A stretch of DNA of 64,000 bases from the NCBI RefSeq assembly GCF_000369065.1, contig NZ_KB849804.1, forward strand, positions 237,303 to 301,302, written 5' to 3'. The notes under the pieces were generated by a model. It ran no database searches. It was given only the letters and a program-made list of their open reading frames with translations, and had not been told where the DNA came from. The number at the start of each line of letters is the position of its first letter. Position 1 is the stretch's first letter. Shown in pieces: positions 56,057 to 64,000 of this stretch. The DNA comes from Acinetobacter haemolyticus CIP 64.3 = MTCC 9819 (GTDB lineage: Bacteria; Pseudomonadota; Gammaproteobacteria; Pseudomonadales; Moraxellaceae). Both the position numbers and the translations under genes were made by a program.

Positions 56057-56072
56057 GTTTTACAGGTAAAAC
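56057..56072. promoter_or_regulatory. IclR operator variant upstream of the porin
   Basis: GTTTTACAGGTAAAAC has the same GTTTTA...TAAAAC frame as the two copies at 43697 and 43843. Arms GTTTTAC/GTAAAAC are perfect. A possible promoter (TTGTCT 56032-56037, 16 bases, TATGTT 56054-56059) overlaps it, which fits repression. Confidence 0.6.
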
Positions 56073-56121
56073 AAAAAACAGAACCAACAGGATGGTTGGT
56101 ATCAAAGCGAAGGAACATGAT

Positions 56122-57315
56122 ATGAAAAAGACAATGATGGTCGCGATGCTTACTGCATGTTATTTGGGTACAGCATCTCATGCATTTGCACAAAGTTCAG
56201 CACTAGAATGGAAAAGTGAAGATGGGACGGATTCTGTCAAACTGGGTGGCGTAGTGCGTTTAAATCAACGTTACGAAAATTGGGAGGGGCCAAATGGTGG
56301 TTTTGGAAAACTCTATTTTGATATTTTCCGAGTCGATCTGAAAGGCAAGTTTGATGATGCCTATTTTAATGCCAGTTACCTCTTTCAAGATCAAGGTAAG
56401 CGCTCGGTAGAAAAAGCCTATGTGGGTTATCATTTGGATGAAAATAACAGCATAGAAGCTGGTTTTGTCTATAAACCCTTTGCAATTTATCCTTATCCAC
56501 AAAATGGTTGGACTTATCATATTCCATTCTTTTTGGGTTATGGGAATAACATCGCTCCAGGCTTGAATTGGAATTTTCAGAGTAAAGAATGGGACATGAA
56601 GCTAGGCTATTATCCTGAGATGCTCGCAACCAATCTTCGTTATTCTCCTGAAAGTGCCACCTATGATGATTTAGCTGAAAATGCATTCCCAACACAACAA
56701 GGCTATCAAAATGAAAAACGTCATCAAGTGAATACAAGGATTGTTCGTAAGTTAGAAACCGAATTTGGCAAGCAAGAATTTGGTGTATCAGGTGCTATTG
56801 CTCAGCTACACAACAAGATCACAGATAAAAATGGTAAGTACTATGCTGTGGGACTGCATACAGATAATAATTACAAGCGTTTTAATTTACAAAGCTCAGT
56901 GATTCATTATCAATATGATGCAAAAAATCCTGATGGTGTAAACAACGATAAGACTTTAATGGGAGCGAATGGTTTAACGCCAGCTTACTTCATTGCTTCC
57001 GAAGGAACCATTGCGAGTTTAAACCTCGCTTATACATTACCTGTACAAGACATGGGGAAACTAAAAGCGATCCGTTTCTACAATGATTATAGTTATTTCG
57101 ATAAAAAACGTGAGGATTGGTCAGATTCTCAAATGAATACCACTGGCATGATGTTTATTGCTTCACCTTTCATGGTGTGGGCGGATTATACATGGGGTAA
57201 AAACGCCAATATTATCGGTGGTGCAACCAATGCCACGGGCTTTACCTCAACTGTTTCTCCAAACAGTGATAAATGGCTTTATCGTATCAACTTAAATATT
57301 GGTTTTAGTTTTTAA
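56122..57315 (+). CDS. outer-membrane porin for the catabolic cluster
   Basis: A 397-residue beta-barrel protein with a signal peptide (KKTMMVAMLTACYLGTASHAFA) and many alternating aromatic strands, ending in LNLNIGFSF-like terminal strand (C-terminal Phe). The region KLGGVVRLNQRYEN...FRVDLKGKFDD is typical of OprO/OprP-like porins. It presumably admits the pathway substrate. GAAGGAAC precedes ATG 56122; an in-frame upstream ATG at 56092 is less likely. It has its own operator and hairpins upstream, so it may be transcribed separately. Confidence 0.85.
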   Translation: MKKTMMVAMLTACYLGTASHAFAQSSALEWKSEDGTDSVKLGGVVRLNQRYENWEGPNGGFGKLYFDIFRVDLKGKFDDAYFNASYLFQDQGKRSVEKAYVGYHLDENNSIEAGFVYKPFAIYPYPQNGWTYHIPFFLGYGNNIAPGLNWNFQSKEWDMKLGYYPEMLATNLRYSPESATYDDLAENAFPTQQGYQNEKRHQVNTRIVRKLETEFGKQEFGVSGAIAQLHNKITDKNGKYYAVGLHTDNNYKRFNLQSSVIHYQYDAKNPDGVNNDKTLMGANGLTPAYFIASEGTIASLNLAYTLPVQDMGKLKAIRFYNDYSYFDKKREDWSDSQMNTTGMMFIASPFMVWADYTWGKNANIIGGATNATGFTSTVSPNSDKWLYRINLNIGFSF

Positions 57316-57336
57316 ACTTCCTAAGTATAGAAAAAT

Positions 57337-57366
57337 AAAAAAGCAAAGCCGAGGCTTTGCTTTTTT
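57337..57366. terminator. bidirectional terminator between porin and purB
   Basis: AAAAAAGCAAAGCC, GA, GGCTTTGCTTTTTT: a 14-bp stem with A- and T-runs on either side, usable by both convergent genes. Confidence 0.95.
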
Positions 57367-57383
57367 ATGAATGAGTTGTCAGC

Positions 57384-58781
<1,398 letters not shown>

Positions 58782-58826
58782 TTAATCTTGGAATAAACAT
58801 AAAAATAAATTCGTTGAAGCATCGGT

Positions 58827-59558
58827 TTAAACCACCTGATACTGCAAACGAGCGAGAGCTTGAATATCGTTCAACAACTTACGTTTTCTGAAAACCATCG
58901 TCCATGAACTACCACCGAGTTGTCGCCATAAATGCGCCAATTGTATGCCCGTAAACAAACATGCTCGGATTCGATTGGTATGATTAATATCTTTAAATGC
59001 TTCAGCATTACCACGAACGAGAATACGTGGATTGATTTGCCCAGCAGTTTCAACATATGTTTGTGCCAAACTGGCAATGACACTTGGATGCAAATAATTG
59101 TTATCGAAAAAAGACAACTGTTTGAGGATTTTTTGTTGAGATTTTTCAATAATTTTAACGTATTCGGGATTGCTATAGACCTTTTTTTCCAACTGCAACA
59201 ATGCCATCGCATAAGACATTGGCAGTTTAGTATTACTAAGTTTAGGAATTCGAGATTTTGGTGCAGTATTAAAAGGCTGGGTAATACAGCCTTCTAATGT
59301 TTTTAATCCTAAGGAAATATCGGCAAGCTGGTTAAAAAAATCTAAGGTCTGTTTTGCATTATTATTTGTTGGACGGATATTTAGGCTGGCTTTGACGAGG
59401 AGTTCAAAATAGAAGTTACCACTTTCCCCAATACTTTGTTGACCAGACATGGCTGTCATATGTGTCAACTGGGTTGCCTGAAAAACTGCAGCCAATGCCA
59501 AAGCACGGTTTTGTTGAACATTCAACGCTTGGTTGGGCTGAAATGGGAACTCCGCCAT
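58827..59558 (-). CDS. hflD: high-frequency lysogenization protein HflD homologue
   Basis: A 243-residue helical protein. The N-terminal part ([26 protein letters not shown]) and the C-terminal [35 protein letters not shown] are typical of HflD, a peripheral membrane protein known in E. coli for its effect on phage lambda lysogeny. Its place between mnmA and purB is conserved. Confidence 0.93.
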   Translation of the reverse strand: MAEFPFQPNQALNVQQNRALALAAVFQATQLTHMTAMSGQQSIGESGNFYFELLVKASLNIRPTNNNAKQTLDFFNQLADISLGLKTLEGCITQPFNTAPKSRIPKLSNTKLPMSYAMALLQLEKKVYSNPEYVKIIEKSQQKILKQLSFFDNNYLHPSVIASLAQTYVETAGQINPRILVRGNAEAFKDINHTNRIRACLFTGIQLAHLWRQLGGSSWTMVFRKRKLLNDIQALARLQYQVV

Positions 59559-59576
59559 GCTACGCTTCCAATATCC

Positions 59577-60710
59577 TTAGATAAAATCGGGTTGAGGTGC
59601 ATTAGTGTGGTGAATTACGCCACCGCCTAAGCAGACCTCTCCTGAGTAAAACACCACACTTTGCCCAGGAGTAACGGCTCTTTGTGGTTCGTCAAATTCA
59701 ACACGAATACCATTTTCGTTATGATCATCACGGTAAATTGTACACGCTTGATCAGGTTGTCGATAACGCGTTTTGGCAGTGCATCGGAAACCTGATGTTG
59801 GAATTTCCTGTTCACCAGCAACCCAGTCAATCGACTCGCTCCAAAGTTGCGTACTTTGCATCAATGGATGTTCATGGCCTTGACCAATCACTAGTCGGTT
59901 ATTGGCAACATCTTTGTGTAATACGAACCATGCACCTTCTTGTGCACCTTTCATACCACCAATCCCGATACCGCCTCGCTGACCCAGCGTATAGTACATT
60001 AAGCCGTGATGTTCACCAACTTCTTTACCATTGTCTAAAACAATTTTTCCAGCTTGAGCAGGGAGGTATTGTTTTAAGAAATCACTAAAACGACGCTCAC
60101 CAATAAAACAGATCCCTGTTGAATCTTTTTTCTTGGCTGTAGCGAGATCTAGTTCTTCAGCGATTTTTCGAACTTGAGGTTTTTCAATTTCACCAACAGG
60201 GAATAGCGTCTTGTTGATTTCACGGCCATGCACTGCATGTAAGAAATAGGTTTGATCTTTATTATTATCAACGCCGCGTAGTAATGGCGCGTAAGTTTCA
60301 CCACGTGAATTTTGCGTACTCGTACCACGACGTGCGTAATGACCGGTTGCAATGAAGTCAGCACCCAATGTCATCGCATGATCAAGGAATGCGCGGAATT
60401 TGATTTCTTTATTACAGAGAATATCAGGGTTAGGCGTGCGACCAGCGGCATATTCTGCTAAGAAATGCTCGAATACACGATCCCAGTATTCCATTGCAAA
60501 ATTTGCTGTATGCAGTTTGATCCCGATTTTATCTGCTACGGCTTGCGCATCCGCCAAGTCTTCAAGTGCTGTGCAGTATTCCGTACCATCATCTTCTTCC
60601 CAGTTTTTCATGAAAAGACCTTCAACTTGATATCCTTGTTGAAGTAAAAGCGCGGCAGAAACAGAGGAGTCTACACCACCAGACATACCGACGATGACAC
60701 GTTGTTGCAT
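59577..60710 (-). CDS. mnmA: tRNA 2-thiouridylase MnmA
   Basis: A 377-residue enzyme with the PP-loop [15 protein letters not shown], the catalytic cysteine in [12 protein letters not shown] and its partner in [11 protein letters not shown]. It makes 2-thiouridine at position 34 of Lys/Glu/Gln tRNAs. It is 4 bases after nudJ and 18 before hflD. Confidence 0.97.
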   Translation of the reverse strand: MQQRVIVGMSGGVDSSVSAALLLQQGYQVEGLFMKNWEEDDGTEYCTALEDLADAQAVADKIGIKLHTANFAMEYWDRVFEHFLAEYAAGRTPNPDILCNKEIKFRAFLDHAMTLGADFIATGHYARRGTSTQNSRGETYAPLLRGVDNNKDQTYFLHAVHGREINKTLFPVGEIEKPQVRKIAEELDLATAKKKDSTGICFIGERRFSDFLKQYLPAQAGKIVLDNGKEVGEHHGLMYYTLGQRGGIGIGGMKGAQEGAWFVLHKDVANNRLVIGQGHEHPLMQSTQLWSESIDWVAGEQEIPTSGFRCTAKTRYRQPDQACTIYRDDHNENGIRVEFDEPQRAVTPGQSVVFYSGEVCLGGGVIHHTNAPQPDFI

Positions 60711-60714
60711 CTAA

Positions 60715-61203
60715 TTAAGCATCCAAATGAGAAGTTAATGAGGGAGAAAAAGGGTGCTCATAAATAAGCGATAGAGGATATTTCTTGCCAGCGAGGGCAT
60801 CTTGAACAGCTTTTAAAACCAATGGGCTACGTGCACGAGCTGTTTCTTGTAGCTCATCCAAGTTCATCCATACTGCACTGACAATACCTGTATCCAGTTG
60901 CGCATTTTCTTCAACTGAAGTGACATGTGCTAAAAAGCAAAAACGGTAATAGGTACGATCAGGAAACATTGGAGGTGTATAGGTATAAATACCGAGTAAG
61001 TGATCAACTTCAACATGATGACCTGTTTCTTCTAAGGTCTCACGGATCGCTGCCTCGATAATGGTTTCACCGCATTCGACATGACCAGCAGGTTGGTTAA
61101 ACACAGTATGTACATAGCCCTCACTGTGTTCTTCGACAAACAAAAAACGTCCGTCTTTTTCGACTACAGTGGCGACTGTGACATGAGGTGTCCAAGCGGT
61201 CAT
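60715..61203 (-). CDS. nudJ: Nudix hydrolase NudJ-like
   Basis: A 162-residue protein with a complete Nudix box GHVECGETIIEAAIRETLEETGHHV split across about residues 44-68 (REXXEE core). In E. coli NudJ (YmfB) has the same position before mnmA and hydrolyses nucleotide and thiamine pyrophosphates. ATG 61203 gives MTAWTPHVTVA, the family N-terminus. Confidence 0.9.
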   Translation of the reverse strand: MTAWTPHVTVATVVEKDGRFLFVEEHSEGYVHTVFNQPAGHVECGETIIEAAIRETLEETGHHVEVDHLLGIYTYTPPMFPDRTYYRFCFLAHVTSVEENAQLDTGIVSAVWMNLDELQETARARSPLVLKAVQDALAGKKYPLSLIYEHPFSPSLTSHLDA

Positions 61204-61303
61204 AGAAAGCACCATGATTTTAAAAAACGTATTCTACAAAATTTGTGAGTTTTTGGCTACGGGATGGTATTGATTAACTTTTCAATCTACTAGCGCATTA
61301 AAA

Positions 61304-61762
61304 CTAAAAATATTGATTTCTATATTTGATTAACTCTTTAACTGCAAACTTAACGGAATCGATTGGAACACTTTCGGCATAGACTCTACCAACGTCTAAG
61401 TTAGGGTATGTAAAAAAAGGATCTTCATGTAGTTGAAATAGAAAGAAAACAAACCTGTCATTTCTTGCTGCTCTTTTTGAGAAGTCATCAAATGTTTCTT
61501 CTAAAGTAAAATAGTAATTATCGATAAAATCATTGTTTATAAAAATTTTATCTAAAAAGTTGATTTTATTTAATTCATTGTTTAATAAATATTTATTTTC
61601 AATTAAAGATTTTAAGGATGCAATAAAACTCGGCATATATGTAGGTGAATCAAAGGTGCCAAAACAAAGTCCATTAATATTAATTTTAATAGGAAACAGG
61701 AATTTATTTTCAATTTTTTGCTCTAAAATAGAAAAATAAAAATCTTCTTTGCCAATATTCAT
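61304..61762 (-). CDS. AT-rich orphan protein, possibly an immunity protein
   Basis: A 152-residue protein with no recognised domain and base composition clearly more AT-rich than its neighbours. It begins NIGKEDFYFSILEQKI and contains LCFGTFDSPTYMPSFIASLKSL, a layout reminiscent of Imm-type polymorphic-toxin immunity proteins, but no toxin gene is next to it and the comparison is weak. It is inserted between the conserved nudJ block and the gamma carbonic anhydrase gene, with 15 bases to the latter. Confidence 0.55.
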   Translation of the reverse strand: MNIGKEDFYFSILEQKIENKFLFPIKININGLCFGTFDSPTYMPSFIASLKSLIENKYLLNNELNKINFLDKIFINNDFIDNYYFTLEETFDDFSKRAARNDRFVFFLFQLHEDPFFTYPNLDVGRVYAESVPIDSVKFAVKELIKYRNQYF

Positions 61763-61777
61763 TAATTTAGCCTAAAA

Positions 61778-62317
61778 TTATTTTATTGAGAGATAATCAT
61801 TCTTCACTTTCACATAATTCTGTGCTGAATAGGGTAAAAATGCTTTTTCTTTATCTGTGAGAGGACGAACTTGTTGCACGGGACTACCAACATAAAGATA
61901 ACCACTTTTTAAAACTTTACGGGGAGGAACTAGGCTGCCAGCACCGATCATCACATCATCCTCAATAATCACGTCATCTAAAACTACGGTATTAATGCCG
62001 ATTAGTACGCGATTACCAATGGTACAACCATGTAAAGTCACATGATGCCCAACAGTCACATCTTCACCAATCACTAAAGGTGAACCGTTTGGTTTAGATT
62101 GATTTTTATGGCTGACATGCAACATACAATGATCCTGTACATTACTATTTTTGCCAATCTGAATCGAGTTCACATCGCCACGAATGACCGCAAAAGGCCA
62201 AACCGAAACATTCTCAGCTAATTTGACATCACCAATCACGACAGACATATCGTCAATATAACAGCTTGCATCAATATCTGGTGTTTGGTCTAAATAAGAG
62301 CGAATGTTTTTAGTCAT
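61778..62317 (-). CDS. gamma-class carbonic anhydrase family protein
   Basis: A 179-residue left-handed beta-helix (hexapeptide-repeat) protein. Metal-binding histidines are in VQDHCMLHVSH and GHHVTLHGC. The repeats IGDVKLAENVSVWPFAVIRGDVNSIQIG and IGNRVLIGINTVVLDDVIIEDD are the family pattern (YrdA/PaaY-like). Actual carbonic anhydrase activity is variable in this family. ATG 62317 replaces a longer upstream reading without homology. Confidence 0.9.
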   Translation of the reverse strand: MTKNIRSYLDQTPDIDASCYIDDMSVVIGDVKLAENVSVWPFAVIRGDVNSIQIGKNSNVQDHCMLHVSHKNQSKPNGSPLVIGEDVTVGHHVTLHGCTIGNRVLIGINTVVLDDVIIEDDVMIGAGSLVPPRKVLKSGYLYVGSPVQQVRPLTDKEKAFLPYSAQNYVKVKNDYLSIK

Positions 62318-62360
62318 GGGATCAACCAAGATAAACGATAGTGGAATTATAAAGTAAAAA

Positions 62361-62388
62361 AGCATTCAGACTAAACAGCCTGAATGCT
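62361..62388 (-). terminator. intrinsic terminator of the D,D-carboxypeptidase gene
   Basis: AGCATTCAG and CTGAATGCT enclose a 10-base loop; on the minus strand the stem is followed by a T-run. Confidence 0.85.
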
Positions 62389-62414
62389 TAAATTAACTAT
62401 TCAAAAGTCAGGGC

Positions 62415-63563
62415 TTAGAAAAAGCTGCTAAAGAATAGCTTGATACGATCGATCATGCGTGCAAAGAAGCCAGCTTCTTCAACAGGTTTTAGTGCAACCA
62501 AAGGTTTTTCAGCGATGACTTTGCCATCAAGACTTGCAACCAATTTCCCGATCACTTGACCTTGTGCTAAAGGCGCATTGAGCTGAGGTTGAACCACAAG
62601 TTGTGTTTTGATTTTATCGGCTTGACCTTTCGGCATCGTCACATTGAAGTTTTCAGCTAGCCCAATCTGTACTTCATCTTCCTTACCAAACCAGACTTTT
62701 GCTTTAGCGATTGCTTGGTTGGCAGGTTGGACATTTGCAGTTTCAAAGTTCGCAAAGCCCCAAGCTAACAACGCACGTGTTTGATTTGCACGTTCGTTCA
62801 TGCTTGGTGTACCAAAGATCACCGAGATCAAACGCATCGGACCACGTTTGCTTGAGGTTGTTAAGCAGAAGCCAGCTTCACTGGTGTGACCTGTTTTTAA
62901 ACCATCAACACTTGGGTCTGTATAGAGCAAAGCGTTACGGTTACCTTGTTTGATCCCATTAAAGGTAAATTCTTTTTCAGAATAAATTGGGTAATATTTC
63001 GAACTATCTTTAATAATATGCTGAGCCAAGATCGCCATATCTTTAGCAGTCGAATAATGACCTTCCGCAGGCATACCCGTTGAGTTCACGAAGTTGGTAT
63101 TGGTCATGCCAAGACGTTTGGCTTCTTGGTTCATCATGTGAGCAAATGTACCTTCATTGCCCGCAATGTGTTCAGCCATTGCTTTTGATGCATCATTACC
63201 AGATTGAACGATAATGCCGCGTAGCATTTCCAATACAGTCGCAGTGCCATTCAACGGAACATACATACAAGATTCAGCGCTGCTGCCACGGCACCATGCT
63301 GATTCATTCATGCGTACATGTTCGTCTTCTGTTAATTTGCCTTGTAATAATTTTTGTTCAATGATGAAGCTCGTCATCATCTTTGTCATAGATGCGGGTG
63401 CAAGTTTTTCATCTTCATTTTTTGCAGCGAGAATCTGTCCAGTTTCATAATCCATTAATACATAGGATTTATTATTTAATTCTGGTGGAGCAGATAGGAC
63501 AGTCGCTGCATATGAAAAGCTTGGCAAAAGTAATAATGCAGCAAGAGCGCTTTTTCGAGTCAT
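62415..63563 (-). CDS. dacC: D-alanyl-D-alanine carboxypeptidase (PBP5/6)
   Basis: A 382-residue periplasmic enzyme. It has a signal peptide (MTRKSALAALLLLPSFSYA), the active serine in APASMTKMM (SxxK), QSGNDAS (SxN) and GLKTGHT (KTG). The C-terminus (GFFARMIDRIKLFFSSFF) is an amphipathic membrane anchor typical of PBP5/6. It trims the fifth D-Ala of peptidoglycan peptides. ATG at 63563 is chosen to give the signal peptide. Confidence 0.93.
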   Translation of the reverse strand: MTRKSALAALLLLPSFSYAATVLSAPPELNNKSYVLMDYETGQILAAKNEDEKLAPASMTKMMTSFIIEQKLLQGKLTEDEHVRMNESAWCRGSSAESCMYVPLNGTATVLEMLRGIIVQSGNDASKAMAEHIAGNEGTFAHMMNQEAKRLGMTNTNFVNSTGMPAEGHYSTAKDMAILAQHIIKDSSKYYPIYSEKEFTFNGIKQGNRNALLYTDPSVDGLKTGHTSEAGFCLTTSSKRGPMRLISVIFGTPSMNERANQTRALLAWGFANFETANVQPANQAIAKAKVWFGKEDEVQIGLAENFNVTMPKGQADKIKTQLVVQPQLNAPLAQGQVIGKLVASLDGKVIAEKPLVALKPVEEAGFFARMIDRIKLFFSSFF

Positions 63564-63621
63564 TCTAGGTAGTTCCAATATCTTATATGGTGCAGATGAG
63601 CCTAGCATTTTAGGGCAAAGC

Positions 63622-63655
63622 AAAGCCGACTTCTATGGGGGAAGTCGGCTTTTTC
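63622..63655. terminator. intrinsic terminator between a partial gene and dacC
   Basis: AAAGCCGACTTC and GAAGTCGGCTTT form a 12-bp stem, with T residues on the plus strand and TTTGCTTTG on the minus strand; it should end the minus-strand transcript from 64000. Confidence 0.8.
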
Positions 63656-63715
63656 ATACAGTATTGTAACTAAGACTTATGGAGCGCTGATTCCAGATAA
63701 GGTGTTATCAATATT

Positions 63716-64000
63716 TCATTTATAGTTTTGAACATCTTCGCAAATTTGACGATTTTGCGCTTGAGTTGCGGCACTTGCATCTTTGCGTGCTTCAACGAGG
63801 AATTTTTGGAAATCTTTAGCTTTGGCTCGTGTATTTAATACATCCACAGCTTTAGATTCTTTAGGTAAATATTCTTTAACTAAGCGTTCATAACCTTGGC
63901 TAAATTTTTTATCCTCATCAATCAATTTTGGACAAATTTCAGAAAGTACATAGATTGCTGCAAGTTCTTCTTGCGTTGTACTTTGTACCGTTGAAGTGAC
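63716..64000 (-). CDS. small helical protein, 5' end outside the window
   Basis: The frame is open from base 64000 down to a TGA at 63716-63718, giving at least 94 residues and no start inside. The readable part is helical and charged (YERLVKEYLPKESKAVDVL, then EARKDASAATQAQNRQICEDVQ). No family recognised; it has the style of small secreted Acinetobacter proteins, and a signal peptide may lie beyond the window. Confidence 0.6.
   Translation of the reverse strand, partial: VTSTVQSTTQEELAAIYVLSEICPKLIDEDKKFSQGYERLVKEYLPKESKAVDVLNTRAKAKDFQKFLVEARKDASAATQAQNRQICEDVQNYK

Overview
The window is bacterial, AT-rich (coding about 40% GC) and fits an Acinetobacter chromosome. The reasons are a near-complete acinetobactin-type siderophore locus in the bauF-basA-basB-bauDCEB-bauA-basC-basD-basEFG-barAB-basHIJ order, the nudJ-mnmA-hflD-purB gene order, an rpsU/yqeY/tsaD block, and a DUF6670-type protein. 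The species cannot be fixed from the sequence alone.

Layout: (1) 1-13.2 kb is mostly housekeeping: an M48/TPR periplasmic protease, a GFA-type protein, YqeY, rpsU, tsaD, a DMT exporter with its TetR regulator, an HPP membrane protein divergent from a second TetR gene across a perfect 36-bp palindrome, an AAA+ DUF815 protein, and a patatin gene overlapping a kinase-like gene. (2) 13.2-13.9 kb holds a tandemly duplicated tRNA-Leu(UAG)/tRNA-Trp(CCA) unit; each tRNA-Leu has its own promoter and each of the four tRNAs is followed by a hairpin. (3) 14.0-42.7 kb is the siderophore locus, with Fur-box-like sites in its divergent intergenic regions and before basJ. An IS3-family element has inserted into the 3' end of the thioesterase gene basH. 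Removing the element and one 3-bp target copy restores a 244-codon gene that overlaps basI. An entA-type dehydrogenase directly follows basJ, so the 2,3-dihydroxybenzoate (DHB) steps basJ-basF-entA are all local. (4) 42.8-57.3 kb is an IclR-controlled catabolic cluster: Rieske ferredoxin, small HTH-like protein, Rieske oxygenase, SDR, extradiol dioxygenase, ferredoxin reductase, MFS importer, a frameshifted cupin, alpha/beta hydrolase, second SDR, aspartate-dehydrogenase-like protein, aldehyde dehydrogenase, ThDP enzyme and porin. (5) 57.4-64 kb returns to core genes: purB, hflD, mnmA, nudJ, an AT-rich orphan, a gamma carbonic anhydrase, a PBP5/6 D,D-carboxypeptidase and a partial gene.

How the genes work together: in the siderophore locus BasJ, BasF and EntA make DHB. 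BasE loads it on the BasF carrier; BasA (probably threonine-specific), BasB and BasD build the oxazoline; BasG and BasC make N-hydroxyhistamine; BarAB export; BauA-F import and release iron. BasA and BasD end in carrier-like domains whose phosphopantetheine serine is proline, so the usable carriers appear to be only those of BasF and BasB. In the catabolic cluster the order suggests ring dihydroxylation, dehydrogenation to a catechol, meta-cleavage and C-C hydrolysis, then an unusual lower part (AspDH-like, ALDH, ThDP enzyme) in place of the usual hydratase/aldolase genes. Two copies of one 16-bp palindrome in the IclR/Rieske intergenic region and a variant before the porin tie the porin into the same regulon. 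The substrate is unknown, and this is the best candidate here for an undescribed system.
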